Under the pieces are notes generated by a model. The model saw only the letters and a program-made list of their open reading frames with translations. It did no database searches and was not told the DNA's origin. A DNA stretch of 64,000 nt from Capnocytophaga ochracea DSM 7271 (GTDB lineage: Bacteria > Bacteroidota > Bacteroidia > Flavobacteriales > Flavobacteriaceae), in the NCBI RefSeq assembly GCF_000023285.1, contig NC_013162.1, positions 784,501-848,500 on the forward strand, written 5' to 3'. Position 1 is the stretch's first letter. Each line of letters starts with the position of its first letter. The translations under genes were made by a program, and so were the position numbers. Below, piece after piece: positions 23,521 through 32,378 of the stretch.

Positions 23521-23876
23521 TCCTATACGTCATTTTTGCGGTATACACTTTGGCAAAGTTTTAAACTTTGCCAAAGTTAATTCTCTCCTCTGGCGCTTCT
23601 CTTGTAGCCTTCACCTCATTTTCTAATTCTCTAATTTTCTCATTTCCTAATTCTCTAATTTTCTCTGCCTGTTGTGCTACGACTGCGCTCGCACCTAATT
23701 CTCTTTTCCGTCACCACATTCATCTTTTGAAGATAGCCAGCGACAGCTAGGTATGTGTCCCGCGAGAGCGGAGTATGTGTAAAGAGGAATGTTATCCCTA
23801 GTGCCTATGGCCTAAGGCCTAATGCCTTTTCTCTAATTTCCTCATTCTCTAATTTTCTCATTTCCTAATTATTTCA
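23521..23876. other. Palindrome and low-complexity gap before trpS
   Basis: Two opposed ACTTTGsCAAAGT-type words (near 23.55 and 23.57 kb) form a strong inverted repeat, followed by AT-rich (TTCTAAT)-like tracts, another GCGAGAGCGGA hairpin near 23.76 kb and a GGCCTAAGGCC-type word near 23.81 kb. No gene is seen. Confidence 0.5.
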
Positions 23877-23884
23877 TATCTTTG
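23877..23884 (+). promoter_or_regulatory. Promoter -7 box of the trpS operon
   Basis: TATCTTTG matches the Bacteroidota consensus TAnnTTTG, 34 bp before the trpS ATG. No good TTG box at the 20-bp distance was found. Confidence 0.5.
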
Positions 23885-23917
23885 CACTTTCTTAACTTAT
23901 TAACTTTTAATAAAACA

Positions 23918-24886
23918 ATGGCTCGTGTATTAACAGGCATTCAAAGTACAGGTACTCCCCACTTAGGAAATATCCTCGGAGCAATCCTCCCAGCAGTGCA
24001 AATGGCATCAGACCCTTCTAACGAATCGTTTCTGTTCATCGCCGATATGCACTCCCTTACTCAAATAAAAGACGGTGCGCAACTCCGCGCCAACACTTAT
24101 AGCGTTGCTGCCACTTGGTTGGCTTTCGGTTTAGATACTGATAAAGTAACCTTCTACCGCCAGAGCGACGTACCCCAAACCGCTGAACTCTCGTGGTACT
24201 TGGCTTGTTTTTTCCCTTACCAACGCCTCACCCTCGCCCATTCGTTTAAAGACAAAATGGACTACCTGCAAGACGTAAATGCTGGGCTCTTCACTTACCC
24301 TATGCTAATGGCAGCCGACATACTCTTGTATGATGCTGAGGTCGTACCTGTGGGCAAAGACCAGTTGCAACACCTCGAAATTACCCGCGATGTAGCTTCT
24401 CGTTTCAATCACCAAATGGGCGAAACTTTCGTATTGCCACAAGCTAAAATAGAGGAGAAAATAATGATTATACCAGGTACCGACGGCGAAAAGATGAGCA
24501 AGTCACGCAACAATTTCATCAATATTTTCTTGCCCGAAAAACAACTCCGCAAGCAAATAATGGCAATCCAAACCGATAGTACTCCTTTGGAAGCTCCCAA
24601 AGACCCCGATACTTGCAACGTGATGAGGCTCTACCGCCTGTTAGCTTCTCCTGAGCAAATACAAGCAATGGAAGAGGCTTACCGTGCAGGAGGTTATGGC
24701 TTCGGTCAAGCCAAACAAACCCTTTACGAACTGATATTAGAAAAATTTGCTACCCCACGCGAGCGCTACGTTTACTATATGGAGCATTTAAGCGAACTCG
24801 ATGCTATATTAAAAGAAGGTGCTGCCAAAGCACACCGCGTAGCCGATGAAACTTTGCGCAGGGTACGCACCAAAATAGGATATTAA
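23918..24886 (+). CDS. trpS: Tryptophanyl-tRNA synthetase
   Basis: This enzyme charges tRNA-Trp with tryptophan. Class I synthetase signatures are visible: the HIGH-like TPHLGN in the first 20 residues and the KMSKS loop in GTDGEKMSKSRNN. The protein is 322 residues, a normal bacterial length. The ATG at 23918 (MARVLTGIQS) is preferred to a TTG 36 bp upstream because family members begin with that motif and the promoter box lies between them. It starts an apparent operon: the next gene begins 1 bp after its stop. Confidence 0.95.
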   Translation: MARVLTGIQSTGTPHLGNILGAILPAVQMASDPSNESFLFIADMHSLTQIKDGAQLRANTYSVAATWLAFGLDTDKVTFYRQSDVPQTAELSWYLACFFPYQRLTLAHSFKDKMDYLQDVNAGLFTYPMLMAADILLYDAEVVPVGKDQLQHLEITRDVASRFNHQMGETFVLPQAKIEEKIMIIPGTDGEKMSKSRNNFINIFLPEKQLRKQIMAIQTDSTPLEAPKDPDTCNVMRLYRLLASPEQIQAMEEAYRAGGYGFGQAKQTLYELILEKFATPRERYVYYMEHLSELDAILKEGAAKAHRVADETLRRVRTKIGY

Positions 24887-24887
24887 A

Positions 24888-25850
24888 ATGACAAAATTAA
24901 AAGCTGGCGTCCTCGGTGCAGGACATTTAGGAAAGATACATTTGCGATTGCTCAACCAATCCGAAAAATACGAACTCGTAGGCTTCTACGACCCCGATGA
25001 AGCAAACGCTAAAAAAGTAAGCGAAGAGTTTGGCTATAAGCGTTTCGATAGTATAGAAGCACTCATCGCCGAATGTGATATGGTAGACGTAGTAACCCCT
25101 ACCCTCAACCATTTTATGTGTGCCGAAAAGATTATCAAAGCAGGCAAACACCTCTTTATCGAAAAACCTATCGCTACTACGGTAGAAGAGGCAGAAGCTA
25201 TGATTGCTCTTGCCAAAGAACACCACGTGAAAGGACAAGTAGGACACGTAGAGCGCTTCAATCCGGCTTTTATTGCCGTACGCGACCAAATTCACAACCC
25301 TATGTTCATCGAGGCACACCGCTTAGCTGAGTTCAACCCTCGTGGTACCGATGTGCCCGTAGTGCTCGACCTAATGATTCACGATATCGATGTAATCCTA
25401 AGCGTCGTAAAATCTAAGGTGAAACACATTTCGGCAAGTAGTGCAATGGTCATCAGTCATTCCCCCGATATTACTAATGCCCGCTTAGAGTTTGAGAACG
25501 GTTGTGTAGCCAATATCACTGCCAGCCGTATCTCTATGAAGAATATGCGCAAAAGCCGTTTCTTCCAGAAAGACGCTTATATATCCGTAGATTTTTTGGA
25601 GAAAAAAGTAGAGGTAGTGAAGATGAAAGACGCCCCAGAAGTACCAGGAGACTTCGATATGATACTCCAAAATGCAGAAGGAGAGCGCCGTCAAATCTAT
25701 TTCGAATACCCTGAAATACATAATAACAACGCTATCTTAGACGAGCTCGAAAGCTTTGCCAATGCCATTGTAAACGATACGACCCCTATGGTCACTCTCG
25801 AACAAGGCACCGAAGCCCTCCGGATTGCCAAGAAAATAGTAAGTTTATGA
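24888..25850 (+). CDS. Gfo/Idh/MocA-family NAD(P)-dependent oxidoreductase
   Basis: This is a cytoplasmic dehydrogenase of the Gfo/Idh/MocA family. The N-terminal Rossmann motif AGVLGAGHLGKIHLRLL binds the nicotinamide cofactor, and FIEKPIATTVEEAEAMI carries the catalytic EKP lysine. The C-terminal alpha/beta domain contains VPVVLDLMIHDIDVILSVV with the usual histidine. The sugar or inositol substrate cannot be told from sequence. It begins 1 bp after trpS and overlaps the next gene by 4 bp, so it is translated from the same message. Confidence 0.9.
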   Translation: MTKLKAGVLGAGHLGKIHLRLLNQSEKYELVGFYDPDEANAKKVSEEFGYKRFDSIEALIAECDMVDVVTPTLNHFMCAEKIIKAGKHLFIEKPIATTVEEAEAMIALAKEHHVKGQVGHVERFNPAFIAVRDQIHNPMFIEAHRLAEFNPRGTDVPVVLDLMIHDIDVILSVVKSKVKHISASSAMVISHSPDITNARLEFENGCVANITASRISMKNMRKSRFFQKDAYISVDFLEKKVEVVKMKDAPEVPGDFDMILQNAEGERRQIYFEYPEIHNNNAILDELESFANAIVNDTTPMVTLEQGTEALRIAKKIVSL

Positions 25851-27259
25851 AACATATCATCACATTGCTCGCTTGTGTGGGACTCGTTTTCTCCCTAAAA
25901 GCACAATCTACTACCGATTTTAACATTAGGTACGAAACCTTTATCAAAGGGGATATCAAAATTATAGGGAATAACATTCTTAATCGTAAAGAGAAACGCA
26001 ATAGCCCTAACGACCCTTATAACGACCGTAGTCCGAAAGCTAAACTCAACGACGAGTTCGATATGCAATACATCGATATCGATGCTGACCCTAATACGTT
26101 TTCATCTAGTAGTGCCAATTTCTCTTACGAAGGAACAGGCGGAAAGGTAGCTTATGCAGGTTTGTATTGGTCGGCTACCTATCCATATGCTAAGGGCGCC
26201 CTAAGAGGTAATAAAAATATCCCTGTTGATTCCAATAGAGAAGACGCCAGTAGTGTACTACTGAAAATACCCGAAACCAATACCTATACTCCTATCGCTG
26301 GTGAACTCATTTACGACGGACGCACCGACGATGAGTTAAAAAATTCAGCACCTTATGTGTATTACGCCAATATCACCAATCTTTTAGCTCCGGCAACTAA
26401 AATAGAAGGCGATTATACCGTAGCCAATGTAAAAGCTGCTTTGGGGCAAATAGAAGGCGGTTCGGCAGCAGGCTGGGCGTTAGTAATAGTATACGAAAAT
26501 CCTGATAGCAATGTAAAGAAAATCATTACTTACGATGGCTTTTCGGCTATTACCAATGAAGCTTCCAAAACCTTTACTTTTAGTGGATTTAAAACCCCTG
26601 AGGCAGGCGACTTTAAAACGCGTATTATGGGAGTAGCCCTCGAAGGCGACTTTAATATGGCAGGTGATAACGTAGCCGTTGGTGTACCTACCAGCGGTAA
26701 AACCTCCTCTTTGGAAAGCAAATGGCGCCCTAATCAAAACTTTTTTAGCAGTGCCATTACAAATAACGATGAGATAGTAAAAACACGCACCCCTAACAGC
26801 GAAAACACCTTAGGCTTTGATATCTTCCGTATGGATATCAAAAACGACAGTCAATACCTTATTCCTAACAACACCCATTCATTAGATTTGAGTTATACAC
26901 GTAGTCGCGACCGTTATTATTTGTTTCTTACTGCCTTGGAGATAGAAAATAATCCCAAGGAGATTACCCATTTACACCGTTCAACGAGAATAAGCAAACT
27001 GAAAGTCACCGATACTCAGCAGGGTTATTATGTGGTAGTAGGAGTCTTCTTAAACTTCAATAATGTAAACAAACGGGTAGAAGAAATGAAGAAATGGGGG
27101 TATGATGCCCAAGTGTATTACAATAAAGACCAAGTACTAAACTACATTTATATAGCCCGTTATAATACCTACGACGAAGCTATGAAAAAGGTAGAAGAAG
27201 TACGAGAAAACACCGAAATCCCCGACCCGTGGATATTAGATGTGGCTAATTACGAATAA
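25847..27259 (+). CDS. Secreted SPOR-domain protein
   Basis: This 470-residue exported protein has a signal peptide (LLACVGLVFSLKAQ) and, at residues about 390-465, a C-terminal SPOR domain (QGYYVVVGVFLNFNNVN, YDAQVYYNKDQVLNYIYI) that normally binds denuded peptidoglycan glycan strands. The larger N-terminal part opens with FIKGDIKIIGNNILNRKEK, a motif I associate with flavobacterial envelope proteins, followed by a long beta-rich region. Its role is unknown. It may act in cell-envelope maintenance or division. Its start overlaps the upstream gene by 4 bp, and queE follows 3 bp after its stop. Confidence 0.75.
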   Translation: MKHIITLLACVGLVFSLKAQSTTDFNIRYETFIKGDIKIIGNNILNRKEKRNSPNDPYNDRSPKAKLNDEFDMQYIDIDADPNTFSSSSANFSYEGTGGKVAYAGLYWSATYPYAKGALRGNKNIPVDSNREDASSVLLKIPETNTYTPIAGELIYDGRTDDELKNSAPYVYYANITNLLAPATKIEGDYTVANVKAALGQIEGGSAAGWALVIVYENPDSNVKKIITYDGFSAITNEASKTFTFSGFKTPEAGDFKTRIMGVALEGDFNMAGDNVAVGVPTSGKTSSLESKWRPNQNFFSSAITNNDEIVKTRTPNSENTLGFDIFRMDIKNDSQYLIPNNTHSLDLSYTRSRDRYYLFLTALEIENNPKEITHLHRSTRISKLKVTDTQQGYYVVVGVFLNFNNVNKRVEEMKKWGYDAQVYYNKDQVLNYIYIARYNTYDEAMKKVEEVRENTEIPDPWILDVANYE

Positions 27260-27262
27260 TAA

Positions 27263-27895
27263 ATGCTAAACAAAGATACACAGATAGCTTTGCAGAAGGG
27301 GGAGCTCCTCCCCCTGATGGAGGCTTTTTATACCTTACAAGGCGAAGGTTTCTACAAAGGAACAGCCGCTTATTTCATTCGCTTAGGCGGTTGTGATGTA
27401 GGCTGTCATTGGTGTGATGTAAAGGAAAGTTGGCAAGCCGAAGCTCACCCCTTAGTGCCCGTAGATACCATTGTAGCCGAAGCCTTAGCACACTCCAAAA
27501 CTATCATTATTACAGGGGGTGAACCACTGATGTGGAACTTAACTTTACTTACCGAAAAACTGAGAGCAGGAGGTGCTCGCACTCATATAGAGACCTCAGG
27601 AGCACACCCGTTATCAGGCTCTTGGGATTGGATATGCCTATCGCCTAAAAAAATAAAACGCCCCGTAGGAGACGTTCTTCAAAAAGCTAATGAGCTCAAA
27701 ATGGTAATCTATAACAATCACGATTTTATTTTTGCCGAAGAAATGGCAGCGCAAGTATCGCCTGAGTGCTTACTTTACCTCCAACCCGAGTGGAGCAAAC
27801 GCGCTGAGGTAATGCCTAAAATTGTAGATTATGTAATGGCTCACCCTCAGTGGAAAGCCTCTTTACAAATGCATAAATACCTTGACATTAGGTAA
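27263..27895 (+). CDS. queE: 7-carboxy-7-deazaguanine synthase QueE
   Basis: This radical SAM enzyme makes the 7-deazaguanine core on the path to queuosine tRNA modification. The iron-sulfur motif C-x3-C-x2-C is seen at Cys44, Cys48 and Cys51 (GGCDVGCHWCD). The short N-terminal sequence AFYTLQGEGFYKGTAAYFIR is the QueE signature, and ITGGEPL contains the SAM-binding GGE. At 210 residues it is the compact form common in Bacteroidota. It is the last gene of the trpS operon. Confidence 0.92.
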   Translation: MLNKDTQIALQKGELLPLMEAFYTLQGEGFYKGTAAYFIRLGGCDVGCHWCDVKESWQAEAHPLVPVDTIVAEALAHSKTIIITGGEPLMWNLTLLTEKLRAGGARTHIETSGAHPLSGSWDWICLSPKKIKRPVGDVLQKANELKMVIYNNHDFIFAEEMAAQVSPECLLYLQPEWSKRAEVMPKIVDYVMAHPQWKASLQMHKYLDIR

Positions 27896-27957
27896 TTAGA
27901 TAATGTGATAATTAGAAAATGTGAAGCTACCCAATCATTTGCTAATTTACTAATTTG

Positions 27958-28662
27958 CTAATTTACTAATTTTGCAAGGTAATCAAAGTGTTCTCCTTCG
28001 GCGATGAGTTCACATTGTAAGCCCACTGAAATTGCTACGTTTTGTAAAGTGTTGTAATCTACATACATCCACGGGAAAGATTTTTCTTTCTGTCCCTTGT
28101 ACTTCACCACGTAATCCACTTCTCCATAATAATCGAAATAGAGCGGTACATCATAACTGCCATCAGGGTTTTCATCGAACATATAGATAATATCAGATGA
28201 GTCGGTGAGGATTTGTCCGTGTGGAGCTAAAAGTGTTTTCAGGTGAGCATAGAAAGCGCCCATTTTTTTGAGTCGTCCACACATACCTGCGCCATTCATC
28301 AGCAAAAGAATCGTGTCGTACTGCCCTGTTGTTTCCAATACATTCTGTACTTTGGCGTTGCGTAAGCCTCTCAACAGGCACGCCTCAATAGCCTTAGGCG
28401 ATAGGTCGATAGAATGTACTTCAAGCTTGCGTTCGTTCTGCAAATAAAGTCCGTGAGAGCCTGCTCCGCACCCCACTTCCAATACTTTACCTTTCGCCAT
28501 TTGTAGGGCTTTTTGCTCTAACGCAGGCATCTGTTCAAAGGAACGAAACAAATAAGGCAAGGGCAATACATCTTCTTCGGAAATAGTAGTTTCCGTTTTA
28601 ATATCTTCGGTGTATTGCCCTTGCTGATAATCTAAAATAGCTTGTCCGAATAAGTCTTTCAT
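27958..28662 (-). CDS. Class I SAM-dependent methyltransferase
   Basis: This 234-residue enzyme has a standard class I methyltransferase fold: motif I VLEVGCGAGSHGLYLQ, an acidic loop VHSIDLSPKAIEACL, and the DTILLLMNGAGMCGRL segment. The substrate is unknown. The gene shares one base (TAATG) with the upstream hemerythrin/PAS gene, so the two are coupled. Confidence 0.85.
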   Translation of the reverse strand: MKDLFGQAILDYQQGQYTEDIKTETTISEEDVLPLPYLFRSFEQMPALEQKALQMAKGKVLEVGCGAGSHGLYLQNERKLEVHSIDLSPKAIEACLLRGLRNAKVQNVLETTGQYDTILLLMNGAGMCGRLKKMGAFYAHLKTLLAPHGQILTDSSDIIYMFDENPDGSYDVPLYFDYYGEVDYVVKYKGQKEKSFPWMYVDYNTLQNVAISVGLQCELIAEGEHFDYLAKLVN

Positions 28663-29654
28663 TAGTTATCCCACTCCAATAAACGGCGTTCGCCTTCTAT
28701 TTTTTGAATATCGGTAATATCTTGCGACATTTCAATCACGCCTTTATAGTTCTTTTCTTTATCGCGTACAGCAAAATAACGCACATAGATAAGGCGACCG
28801 CGATAATTGAACCAGAAATTAGCTTCGTTTTGAGTACCTGCCTTGAAGTTCTCTACGATTTTAAGTACCGTGCCCACGCTCTTAGGAGGGTGACAGAACT
28901 TCACTTCGCGCCCTATAATACCGGCACTGCGAGGGAATACGCGTTCTTCGCCACGATTGTAGAAAATCACGCGGTCGTGTTCATCTACAAAAGTGATATC
29001 AATAGGAAGGGTTTTGAGCAAGAGGTTTACCTGTTCAACAGTCATATAGCCCTCATCGTAATGAGCAGCATCATCGGCGAATTTAACATCGGTGCGGCGT
29101 TCGGTATCCATTGAAGGGTGTACGTACACAGGCTCATTGGGGTTGTTGTTAGGGTAAGGTGCAGGTTCTTCTTTCAGCATCCAACCTATTTCCTCTTCGC
29201 CTTTGCGCATTTCAATCCAATCTTCTTCGGTGAGTAATTGCAAGGCGTTAGGGAACAGGATATTCGCTTCTACATTTAGCAAACGACCTAAGTTATCTTC
29301 GATATAGCGCACATTGGTTTGCGCCGCATCAAGGTCTTTTTCTTCTAAGTTTTTGCGTACCAAACGGAAGATATCGCGAATGGTATCGTGGAAAGACCAC
29401 ATATTCTGTGAAGGATTCGTCCAACCGCGTTTTTCCAAGAAAGGGAAAAGCTGGTTTTCTTTGCGAGCAAAGTGTTTTTCTACCGTTGCCAAATGATTAA
29501 ACACGTTGTAGAATTTCTGATAATCGGTATGAGGGTCTATGCTGAGCAACTCGTCCATAAGTGAGTAAATAAGTTCAGCTTCAAGCATATAGGTATGCAC
29601 GGGGTGTCCTGCGGGTAAAGTTTGTTCCATAAATGATTTTATTTTAGGACGCAA
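28662..29654 (-). CDS. Hemerythrin-like and PAS domain sensor protein (DUF438-like)
   Basis: This 330-residue cytoplasmic protein has an N-terminal four-helix hemerythrin-like domain with histidines and glutamates arranged as metal ligands (HPVHTYMLEAE, ATVEKHFARKENQLFPF, then SFHDTIR and NVEANILFP), and a C-terminal PAS domain (ITFVDEHDRVIFYNRGEERV, then FCHPPKSVGTVLKIV). This pairing suggests sensing of oxygen, redox state or nitric oxide. It has no output domain, so its signal may pass to the adjacent methyltransferase or a partner. The ATG start is 1 bp before the upstream gap, with the gene ending in a TAATG overlap. Confidence 0.82.
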   Translation of the reverse strand: MRPKIKSFMEQTLPAGHPVHTYMLEAELIYSLMDELLSIDPHTDYQKFYNVFNHLATVEKHFARKENQLFPFLEKRGWTNPSQNMWSFHDTIRDIFRLVRKNLEEKDLDAAQTNVRYIEDNLGRLLNVEANILFPNALQLLTEEDWIEMRKGEEEIGWMLKEEPAPYPNNNPNEPVYVHPSMDTERRTDVKFADDAAHYDEGYMTVEQVNLLLKTLPIDITFVDEHDRVIFYNRGEERVFPRSAGIIGREVKFCHPPKSVGTVLKIVENFKAGTQNEANFWFNYRGRLIYVRYFAVRDKEKNYKGVIEMSQDITDIQKIEGERRLLEWDN

Positions 29655-29659
29655 AGGTA
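29652..29659 (-). promoter_or_regulatory. Promoter -7 box of the hemerythrin/PAS gene
   Basis: On the minus strand TACCTTTG matches the Bacteroidota -7 box directly upstream of the gene. No convincing TTG box is seen. Confidence 0.4.
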
Positions 29660-29794
29660 TGAAATAATTAGGAAATTAGAAAATTTGGAAAATGAGAGAA
29701 TTGGAAAATGAGAGAATGAGAAAATGTTTTTTTGATAGACCAGACTTATCGAGCAAATCGGACAAGGTAGAGGTATAGGGATAACTCTTTCTTA

Positions 29795-30883
29795 TCAATC
29801 TGGGAATTCTAGTTTTAGTTGTATGTACATTGGCTTCTTTACTTCTTCTTTTTCGGGTTCGTTGTTGAGATGAGAAAGCGAGATACCTAAGAGTCGTACT
29901 GATTCGGCAGGGCGTTCTTGATAGAGCAGTTCTTTGATGTGCAAGAGTATGTCGTCTTTACTACTTATGAAATCTTTAAGGGTTTTACTGCGCGTTTGCA
30001 CCGTAAAGTTACTGTATTTGATTTTCAGGGTAACGGTTTTGCCAGCTACTTGCTGTTTGTCGAGACGACGGGCTACGTCTTCGGCTATATGGTCGAGTTC
30101 GCGTAGCATATACACCTCGCTAGTAAGGTTCTCGGGAAAAGTTTCTTCTGCACCTACTGATTTGCGTATTCTGAAAGGTTGTACCTCACTGCGGTGAATG
30201 CCTCGTGAGAGTTCGTAGTAATAATGACCGCTATTACCAAAATTCCGCTCTAAGAACTCCAATGATTTCTCGCGCAAGTCCCTTCCTTTAAATATCCCCA
30301 GCTGGTACATCTTCTCGGCTGTTACTTTGCCTATGCCGTAGAACTTGCGCACATCGAGTCTGTCTAAAAAATCTTGCACTTCGGCTTCGGTGATGGTGGT
30401 TTGTCCGTTGGGCTTACGGTAGTCGCTAGCGATTTTAGCGATAAACTTATTTACCGAAATGCCTGCCGAAGCCGTGAGTCCGGTTTGTTGGAAGATGCGT
30501 TGGCGAATCTCTTGGGCGATAAGGGTAGCCGAAGGGTTGCTCTTTTTGTTTACGGTTACGTCTAAGTAAGCTTCATCAAGGGAAAGAGGTTCGACCAAAT
30601 CAGTATATTCGTGGAAAATAGCGCGTATTTGCATCGATATTTGCTTGTAGCGCTCGAATCGAGGTTTTACAAAAATGAGATGTGGACACAGTTTGCGCGC
30701 TTGTGCCCCACTGATAGCACTGCGCACCCCAAACTTGCGCGCCTCGTAGCTGGCAGTAGCTACCACACCGCGTGGTTCCCCTCCGCCTACTGCAATTGCT
30801 TTCCCACGCAGTTCGGGGTAGTCGAGCTGTTCTACCGAAGCATAGAAGGCGTCCATATCGATATGTATGATTTTTCTGTTCAA
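29795..30883 (-). CDS. dinB: DNA polymerase IV
   Basis: This is a Y-family translesion DNA polymerase that copies past damaged bases. Catalytic residues are visible: Asp9 and Asp11 in IHIDMDAFYASVEQ and Asp103/Glu104 in SLDEAYLD. The helix-hairpin-helix thumb region (VRKFYGIGKVTAEKMYQLGI) and the little-finger region (SVGAEETFPENLTS) follow. The 362-residue length is normal. A beta-clamp-binding tail is likely near the end. It sits next to dprA, and the two may share regulation. Confidence 0.93.
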   Translation of the reverse strand: MNRKIIHIDMDAFYASVEQLDYPELRGKAIAVGGGEPRGVVATASYEARKFGVRSAISGAQARKLCPHLIFVKPRFERYKQISMQIRAIFHEYTDLVEPLSLDEAYLDVTVNKKSNPSATLIAQEIRQRIFQQTGLTASAGISVNKFIAKIASDYRKPNGQTTITEAEVQDFLDRLDVRKFYGIGKVTAEKMYQLGIFKGRDLREKSLEFLERNFGNSGHYYYELSRGIHRSEVQPFRIRKSVGAEETFPENLTSEVYMLRELDHIAEDVARRLDKQQVAGKTVTLKIKYSNFTVQTRSKTLKDFISSKDDILLHIKELLYQERPAESVRLLGISLSHLNNEPEKEEVKKPMYIQLKLEFPD

Positions 30884-30901
30884 GGGATTAGGATTTAGTA
30901 A

Positions 30902-31996
30902 TTAGATTGCTTCAAACCTCTTGCCTGGGAGGGGTTTTATCACTCCTTTGATTTCCATTTGAAAGAGAAGATTGGAGAGTTGGTAGATGGGCATTTGGCA
31001 CCCCAAGGCGAGCTCATCTAAACTTTGTTTGCCATTGGCTTTGAGAAATGCGCTAATAGTTTCTTCCTCAGGGGAAAGAGTTACAAAAAGTTCTTGCTGT
31101 ACGGCTTTTGGGGCTGGGGTATCCCAACCTAATTGGTAAATGAGGTCTTTGGCTGAGGTGAGTAGGGTTGCTTTACCATTGCGTATCAGTTCATTGCACC
31201 CCATACTATACGGGTCGGTGGTGCGCCCTGGCACGGCAAATACTTCGCGGTTGTAGGAGAAAGCTATATCGGCAGTGACTAAGCTACCGCCTTTTAATCC
31301 GGACTCAACAACTACGGTAGCCTGTGAAAGCCCTGCGATAATGCGATTACGACTGAGGAAATTCTTTCTATCGAAGGGACTCTGGCTACTGAAATCGGTG
31401 ATGAAACCGCCGTTTTCTTCCATTGCCTCACAATACTTGCTATGAGTAGCGGGGTAGATGGTATTGAGTCCGTGGGCAAGACAAGCCACCGTTTGTAGGC
31501 GGTGTTTCATCGCTGCCTTATGGGCGGTAATATCTACTCCGTAGGCATACCCACTGACGATTACCACATCTAACGAGGCGAGTTCCTCGATGAGTTTTTC
31601 GCAAAAAGCTGTGCCATAGCTGGTAATATTGCGAGTACCTACAATACTGAGCAGTCGTTTATTTTGCAAGTGGATATTTCCTTTTTGGTAAAACAGTATT
31701 GGGCTGTCTACACACTGTTTGAGTGAGGAGGGATACTGTTCATCGGTATAGGTTATAATACTGATGTTTTGCTTTTGAGTGAATTGTAATTCGGTTTCTG
31801 CTTCGTGCAAACACCTAGCACTGAGTATGTTTTGAGTAATCTTAGAGCCAATACCTGCTACCTTCTCTAAGGCACTTTTGGGTTGAGCGAATACGTTTTG
31901 AGCACTTCCAAAGTGTGAGATGAGTTTCTTGGCAGTTATATCGCCTATGAGAGGGATTTTCTTTAAGGCAATAAGATACAACAAATCGTCTTTCAT
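30902..31996 (-). CDS. dprA: DNA-processing protein DprA
   Basis: DprA loads RecA on incoming single-stranded DNA during natural transformation. An N-terminal helix-hairpin-helix (PLIGDITAKKLISHFG) precedes the Rossmann-like core. The nucleotide/ssDNA-binding motifs are VSGYAYGVDITAHKAAM, QTVACLAHGLNTIYPATH, and GLKGGSLVTADIAFSYNREV followed by FAVPG. The length (364 residues) is complete, with a winged-helix C terminus. The presence of DprA suggests natural competence. A -7 box lies just upstream. Confidence 0.94.
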   Translation of the reverse strand: MKDDLLYLIALKKIPLIGDITAKKLISHFGSAQNVFAQPKSALEKVAGIGSKITQNILSARCLHEAETELQFTQKQNISIITYTDEQYPSSLKQCVDSPILFYQKGNIHLQNKRLLSIVGTRNITSYGTAFCEKLIEELASLDVVIVSGYAYGVDITAHKAAMKHRLQTVACLAHGLNTIYPATHSKYCEAMEENGGFITDFSSQSPFDRKNFLSRNRIIAGLSQATVVVESGLKGGSLVTADIAFSYNREVFAVPGRTTDPYSMGCNELIRNGKATLLTSAKDLIYQLGWDTPAPKAVQQELFVTLSPEEETISAFLKANGKQSLDELALGCQMPIYQLSNLLFQMEIKGVIKPLPGKRFEAI

Positions 31997-32018
31997 AATA
32001 AAGTATTAATGCGTAGTG

Positions 32019-32026
32019 CAAAGGTA
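32019..32026 (-). promoter_or_regulatory. Promoter -7 box of dprA
   Basis: On the minus strand TACCTTTG lies 22 bp before the dprA start. No clear TTG box at the usual distance. Confidence 0.4.
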
Positions 32027-32104
32027 TAAATATTTTTTGAAATGGATATAATGGGAGAAAGGCCACAGGCCATAGGCCTTAGGCACTAGGAGGTGATAGG
32101 GATT

Positions 32105-32200
32105 AGAAAATTTGGAAATGAGGAAATGAGGAAATGAGGAAATGAGGAAATGAAGAAATGAGGAAATGAGGAAATGAGAAAATGAGAAAATGAGGAGGTG
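32105..32200. repeat. Tandem 8-bp repeat tract (GGAAATGA-like)
   Basis: About eleven tandem units of GGAAATGA, some imperfect (GAAGAAATGA, GAGAAAATGA), form a short VNTR, followed by GGCCTTAGG-type words. It could vary in unit number between strains. No gene covers it. It fills the gap 31997-32378 together with the words around it. Confidence 0.7.
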
Positions 32201-32378
32201 TGAGGCCTTAGGGCATAGGCAATAGGCCATAGGCCTTAGGCACTAGGGTAGCGACGGAAAGGCGTTAGGCTTTAGGGGAAATGTGGGGACGGTGATTGTA
32301 CACGAATGTTTTTGTAATATTCTCTCTTTAAAATAAAAAAAGAAGTATATTTGCGGGCTTTTGCGTATTTAACTGTAT

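Noticed and set aside
32105-32200. CRISPR-like array
   Set aside because: Units are 8 bp and directly tandem without spacers, so it is a simple tandem repeat; no cas genes are near.
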